This document shows, in pieces, positions 7,846 to 9,914 of a DNA stretch of 9,914 bases; within the stretch, counting starts at the first letter, position 1; each line of letters opens with the position of its first letter. A model generated the notes under the pieces. The model did no database searches and was not told where the DNA came from. It worked only from the letters and a program-made list of their open reading frames with translations. Origin of the DNA: Thermomicrobiaceae bacterium (lineage in GTDB: Bacteria; Chloroflexota; Chloroflexia; Thermomicrobiales; Thermomicrobiaceae); the NCBI GenBank assembly GCA_025966355.1, contig JAICWZ010000035.1, positions 1 to 9,914 on the forward strand, given 5' to 3'. Both the position numbers and the translations under genes were made by a program.

Positions 7846-8174
7846 GCATCCCGAAGATGGACCCGATTCTGCAAGCGACTGACGTTCTGCGCGGGCACAT
7901 CGCGCCGATCATCGAGCGGATCAATGTCGATGAGTTCACGACGGTTGAATTCATCGAGGCGTTGCAGCAGGACGACGCGGCCCGGCACGCATTCGAACTG
8001 GCACTCTCGCGCTGGCCGCGCAACGACGACCTGGCCAGAATGATCGTGCATGGCCAGATCATTCCCGAACTGCTACGCGAAAGCGGTCTGGTCGAATGGT
8101 CCGGTTTCGCCTACGACCAGGAAGACCCCTACGCCATCCCGGCCTGGTGGCGCCGCATCGCAGCAGAGCCCTAA
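7842..8174 (+). CDS. Small protein of unknown family, translationally coupled to slipin
   Basis: I do not recognise this 110-residue protein. The start codon overlaps the slipin stop (ATGA, 4 bases), and GGAG lies 5 bases upstream, so it is very probably a real gene coupled to slipin translation. It has no signal peptide or membrane segment. It looks mostly helical: an N-terminal helix (about 8-26), a second (33-56) ending in [10 protein letters not shown], a third (62-80), then a Trp/Tyr/Pro-rich tail with [10 protein letters not shown] and IPAWWRR (84-105). It is acidic overall. No Cys pairs, nucleotide-binding or metal-binding motif is visible. An in-frame ATG at 7857 is a less likely start. 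Its place suggests a soluble accessory factor of the NfeD-slipin membrane system; this is inference from position only. Confidence 0.8.
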   Translation: MSIPKMDPILQATDVLRGHIAPIIERINVDEFTTVEFIEALQQDDAARHAFELALSRWPRNDDLARMIVHGQIIPELLRESGLVEWSGFAYDQEDPYAIPAWWRRIAAEP

Positions 8175-8193
8175 ACTCGACGAGAAGAGATTT

Positions 8194-8252
8194 CTCGCGC
8201 AGAGACGCAGAGTTTTTATTGCTTTCTCTGCGTCTCTGCGTCTCTGCGCGAG
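8194..8252. repeat. Long inverted repeat with CTCTGCGT octamers, possible bidirectional terminator
   Basis: The left arm 8194-8212 (CTCGCGCAGAGACGCAGAG) and right arm 8234-8252 are perfect 19-base reverse complements, separated by 21 bases containing TTTTTATT (8213-8220) and CTTT. The right side carries three tandem octamers at 8226-8233, 8234-8241 and 8242-8249 (the last ending in C), whereas the left carries only two, so the arms differ by one unit. From memory it resembles a CAGAGACGCAGAG-type repeat widespread in diverse bacterial genomes. It sits between two converging genes and would form a strong hairpin in either transcript. Confidence 0.8.
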
Positions 8253-8262
8253 TCATTCGTTC

Positions 8263-9165
8263 TTACTCCCGCAGGAACTGGTAGAAATCATCCCAGGGCG
8301 AGCGGAGATCGTTTTCGTCGAATGATGCCTTCGCGCGCTGGCTTTCGACGAGCGATATGACCTCTTTGGCCGATTCTTCGATCGACTTGCCGGTCACTTC
8401 GACGATCGGCCAGGGATACCCACGTCGGATGATCCGCCGGCAGTACGCCAGCTCCTCGCGCACTTTCTCCGGCGACGCGTACTCACCCGTCGTATACGTA
8501 CCGAGCGCCTTCACCCGATGCTGCCGAATGCGCGTCAGTTCATCGGCGCTGATCATTAACGCGACGACACGCGTCTGGTCGATCTCCTCCAACTCCTTGG
8601 GCGGGTCGACACCGAGGACGATCGGGATGTTCGCCACGAGCCAGCCACGCAACGAGAGAAAGATGCTGAGCGGCGTCTTCGAAGCGCGCGACACGCCGAC
8701 CAGCACGATATCGGCGTCACCGAGCGTATCGAGTCCCTGTCCGTCATCGTGACGCACCGTGAACTGGATGGCGTCGATACGCCGGAAATATTCGTCGCTG
8801 AGCCCCCGCGAGGCGCCCGGCCGTAAGATAGGGCGCATCTCGACGTGTTGCGATACTTTGCCCAGTAATGGGCCGGTCAGGTCAACCTGGTCGATGACCC
8901 GCTGGCGGCACTCACGTAGCAGGAGACGCCGAATTTCGGTGATGACGATCGTGTGAACGATGATGCCGCGATCGTTTTGCGCCTGCGCGACGACGGTTAA
9001 CACCTGCTCGCGGGTGCGCACCCCGGCGTGACGCACAAGCTCGAATCCAACGCCCGGAAACTGAACGACGGCCGCGTCGACGACCGCCTCGGACGTCGCA
9101 CCGCTGCCGTCCGACACGATGTGTATGGTGCACGTCTTCGGCGGCTCATGATCAAACGGAATCAT
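8263..9165 (-). CDS. Pyruvate,phosphate dikinase/PEP synthase regulatory kinase-pyrophosphorylase (PpsR/DUF299 family)
   Basis: Members of this family switch pyruvate,phosphate dikinase or PEP synthase off by ADP-dependent threonine phosphorylation and on again by phosphate-dependent dephosphorylation, setting flux between pyruvate and PEP in the cytoplasm. The 300-residue length is typical. The N-terminal IHIVSDGSGATSEAVVDAAV (14-33) is the family start. YFRRIDAIQFTVRHDDGQ (126-143) and the P-loop-like GVSRASKTPLSIFLSLRG (157-174) are its hallmarks; the latter carries the nucleotide-binding K163. ANIPIVLGVDPPKEL (178-192) and the C-terminal GKSIEESAKEV are also conserved-looking. GGGGAG lies 6 bases before the ATG. 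The target enzyme is not in the window, so PPDK versus PEP synthase cannot be decided. It appears monocistronic. Confidence 0.93.
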   Translation of the reverse strand: MIPFDHEPPKTCTIHIVSDGSGATSEAVVDAAVVQFPGVGFELVRHAGVRTREQVLTVVAQAQNDRGIIVHTIVITEIRRLLLRECRQRVIDQVDLTGPLLGKVSQHVEMRPILRPGASRGLSDEYFRRIDAIQFTVRHDDGQGLDTLGDADIVLVGVSRASKTPLSIFLSLRGWLVANIPIVLGVDPPKELEEIDQTRVVALMISADELTRIRQHRVKALGTYTTGEYASPEKVREELAYCRRIIRRGYPWPIVEVTGKSIEESAKEVISLVESQRAKASFDENDLRSPWDDFYQFLRE

Positions 9166-9293
9166 CGTCGTCTCCCCGGCTCATCCCCGATATCACGTTG
9201 CCGCCCAAGCATACCGGAGTGCCCGGTCAAGCGGCGGAGCGCGGAGCAGCGGCGCATCGGAATGCCGGACTCATTTCCGAACGCGCGATGGTC

Positions 9294-9322
9294 TTGCCCC
9301 ACCCGCCTTCCGCGCTGATACT
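9294..9322 (+). promoter_or_regulatory. Predicted sigma-70 promoter for the M81 peptidase gene
   Basis: TTGCCC (9294-9299) and GATACT (9317-9322) are spaced by 17 bases, each matching consensus at 4 of 6 positions. Transcription would start near 9329, giving a leader of about 30 bases that contains the ribosome binding site. Judged by eye only. Confidence 0.45.
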
Positions 9323-9360
9323 GTGGGCACCGGAAAACGGGCTTGCGAACGGAGTGTGCA

Positions 9361-9914
9361 ATGGCTATTCGAATCGTGACCGGCGGCATCGCGCAGGAGA
9401 CGAACACCTTTCAGTGGGAACCAACCTCGCTCGATGATTTCAACAAGGGCTCCAGCCATATCGATCGGGGTCAGGAAATCCTCGACATGGAGGGAACCGG
9501 CACGATCTATGGCGGCATCATCGCCACCGCCAAGGCGAACGATGTCGAGCTGATTCCGACGACCTATGGTCGGGCAGTACCCGGCGGACGCGTCAGCCGC
9601 GAAGCCTATGAGCTGATGAAAAACGAGATTGTCGAGGGGATTCGCCAGGCGATGCCGATCGACGGCGTGCTGCTCGGCATTCACGGCGCCATGGCGCTGG
9701 AGCATAACGACGACGGCGAAGGCCCGCTCATCACCGCGATTCGCGAGGTCGTCGGGCCGGACATGCCGATTGTGGCGCCGCTCGACCTGCACACCAATCT
9801 CTCCGACGAGATGATGGAAGAAGCGACCGCCTTCGTCGGCTACAAGGAGTACCCACACGTCGATACGCCGGAAACCGGCTCCCGCGCCATGGAGATCTTG
9901 CTCGGCACGATCAA
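9361..9914 (+). CDS. M81 family metallopeptidase (MlrC-like), C-terminus beyond window
   Basis: The first 184 residues of an MlrC-type protein (family usually about 480-500 residues). The best-studied member, microcystinase MlrC, is a metal-dependent peptidase that finishes breakdown of linearised microcystin. Most homologues live in bacteria that never meet the toxin, and their substrates are unknown. Visible hallmarks are GGIAQETNTF (8-17), GTIYGGIIA (47-55), the AVPGGRVSREAYE segment (72-84), GVLLGIHGAMALE (102-114) followed by DDGEG (117-121), PLDLHTNLSDEM (140-151) and YKEYPHVDTPETG (161-173). The His and Asp residues in the DLHTN and YPHVD stretches are likely metal ligands. GGAG lies 6 bases before the ATG. 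It diverges from the PpsR-family gene. It should not be taken as evidence of microcystin degradation. Confidence 0.93.
   Translation, partial: MAIRIVTGGIAQETNTFQWEPTSLDDFNKGSSHIDRGQEILDMEGTGTIYGGIIATAKANDVELIPTTYGRAVPGGRVSREAYELMKNEIVEGIRQAMPIDGVLLGIHGAMALEHNDDGEGPLITAIREVVGPDMPIVAPLDLHTNLSDEMMEEATAFVGYKEYPHVDTPETGSRAMEILLGTI

Noticed and set aside
8194..8252. Possible CRISPR-like array because of repeated CTCTGCGT units
   Set aside because: Units are 8 bases, directly abutting with no spacers, and form one arm of a single inverted repeat. No cas genes are present.
8357..8752. A 131-codon plus-strand open frame within the PpsR-family gene
   Set aside because: Ser/Arg-rich composition and complete overlap with a clearly recognised gene on the other strand.
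9205..9235. Minus-strand TTGACC followed by TATGCT upstream of the PpsR-family gene, considered as a promoter
   Set aside because: The spacer is about 11 bases; no usable -35 hexamer lies about 17 bases upstream of TATGCT.
9361..9914. Microcystin degradation (mlr) cluster
   Set aside because: Only an MlrC-like gene is seen, with no mlrA, mlrB or mlrD nearby. M81 proteins are common in bacteria unrelated to toxin degradation.

Overview
The window looks like an ordinary chromosomal segment from a high-GC bacterium (roughly 60% G+C by eye). It most likely belongs to the Chloroflexota, perhaps Thermomicrobia or a relative. The lineage is an inference from three things: a secreted protein of the kind I associate with Chloroflexota, the overall protein style, and two inverted repeats resembling families dispersed in such genomes. 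No tRNA, rRNA, CRISPR array, transposase or phage gene was seen.

Left part (1-4470): the front of a sigma-70 factor gene runs leftward off the window edge. Diverging from it across about 200 bases is a complete Rad50/SbcC-type DNA-repair ATPase with a zinc-hook CxxC. It is followed 25 bases later by a dihydrodipicolinate synthase/N-acetylneuraminate lyase (DHDPS/NAL) superfamily lyase or aldolase with a non-canonical GVAGE motif. These two probably share a transcript. No sbcD is visible.

Middle (4471-8174): a leftward gene for an exported protein of 482 residues meets the aldolase gene tail to tail at a palindromic repeat that supplies its stop codon. It has a signal peptide, a Chloroflexota-type central region and two FxLYD-like beta modules. 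A 338-base divergent region separates it from a rightward three-gene cluster: a short NfeD membrane protein, a slipin/stomatin-type SPFH protein, and a 110-residue protein of unknown family. The third gene starts inside the slipin stop codon (ATGA overlap). NfeD plus slipin is a known membrane-quality or microdomain pair; the third gene is the most interesting unknown here.

Right part (8175-9914): a second inverted repeat, with a 19-base perfect stem and CTCTGCGT octamer repeats, fills the convergent junction with a leftward gene for a PpsR/DUF299 pyruvate,phosphate dikinase (or PEP synthase) regulatory kinase/pyrophosphorylase. Divergent from that, a plausible sigma-70 promoter leads into the front of an M81/MlrC-family metallopeptidase that runs off the right edge.

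I did not find strong evidence for a new defence or mobile system. The best leads are the coupled unknown gene in the NfeD-slipin cluster, the exported Chloroflexota-type protein, and the two different inverted repeats at the two convergent junctions.
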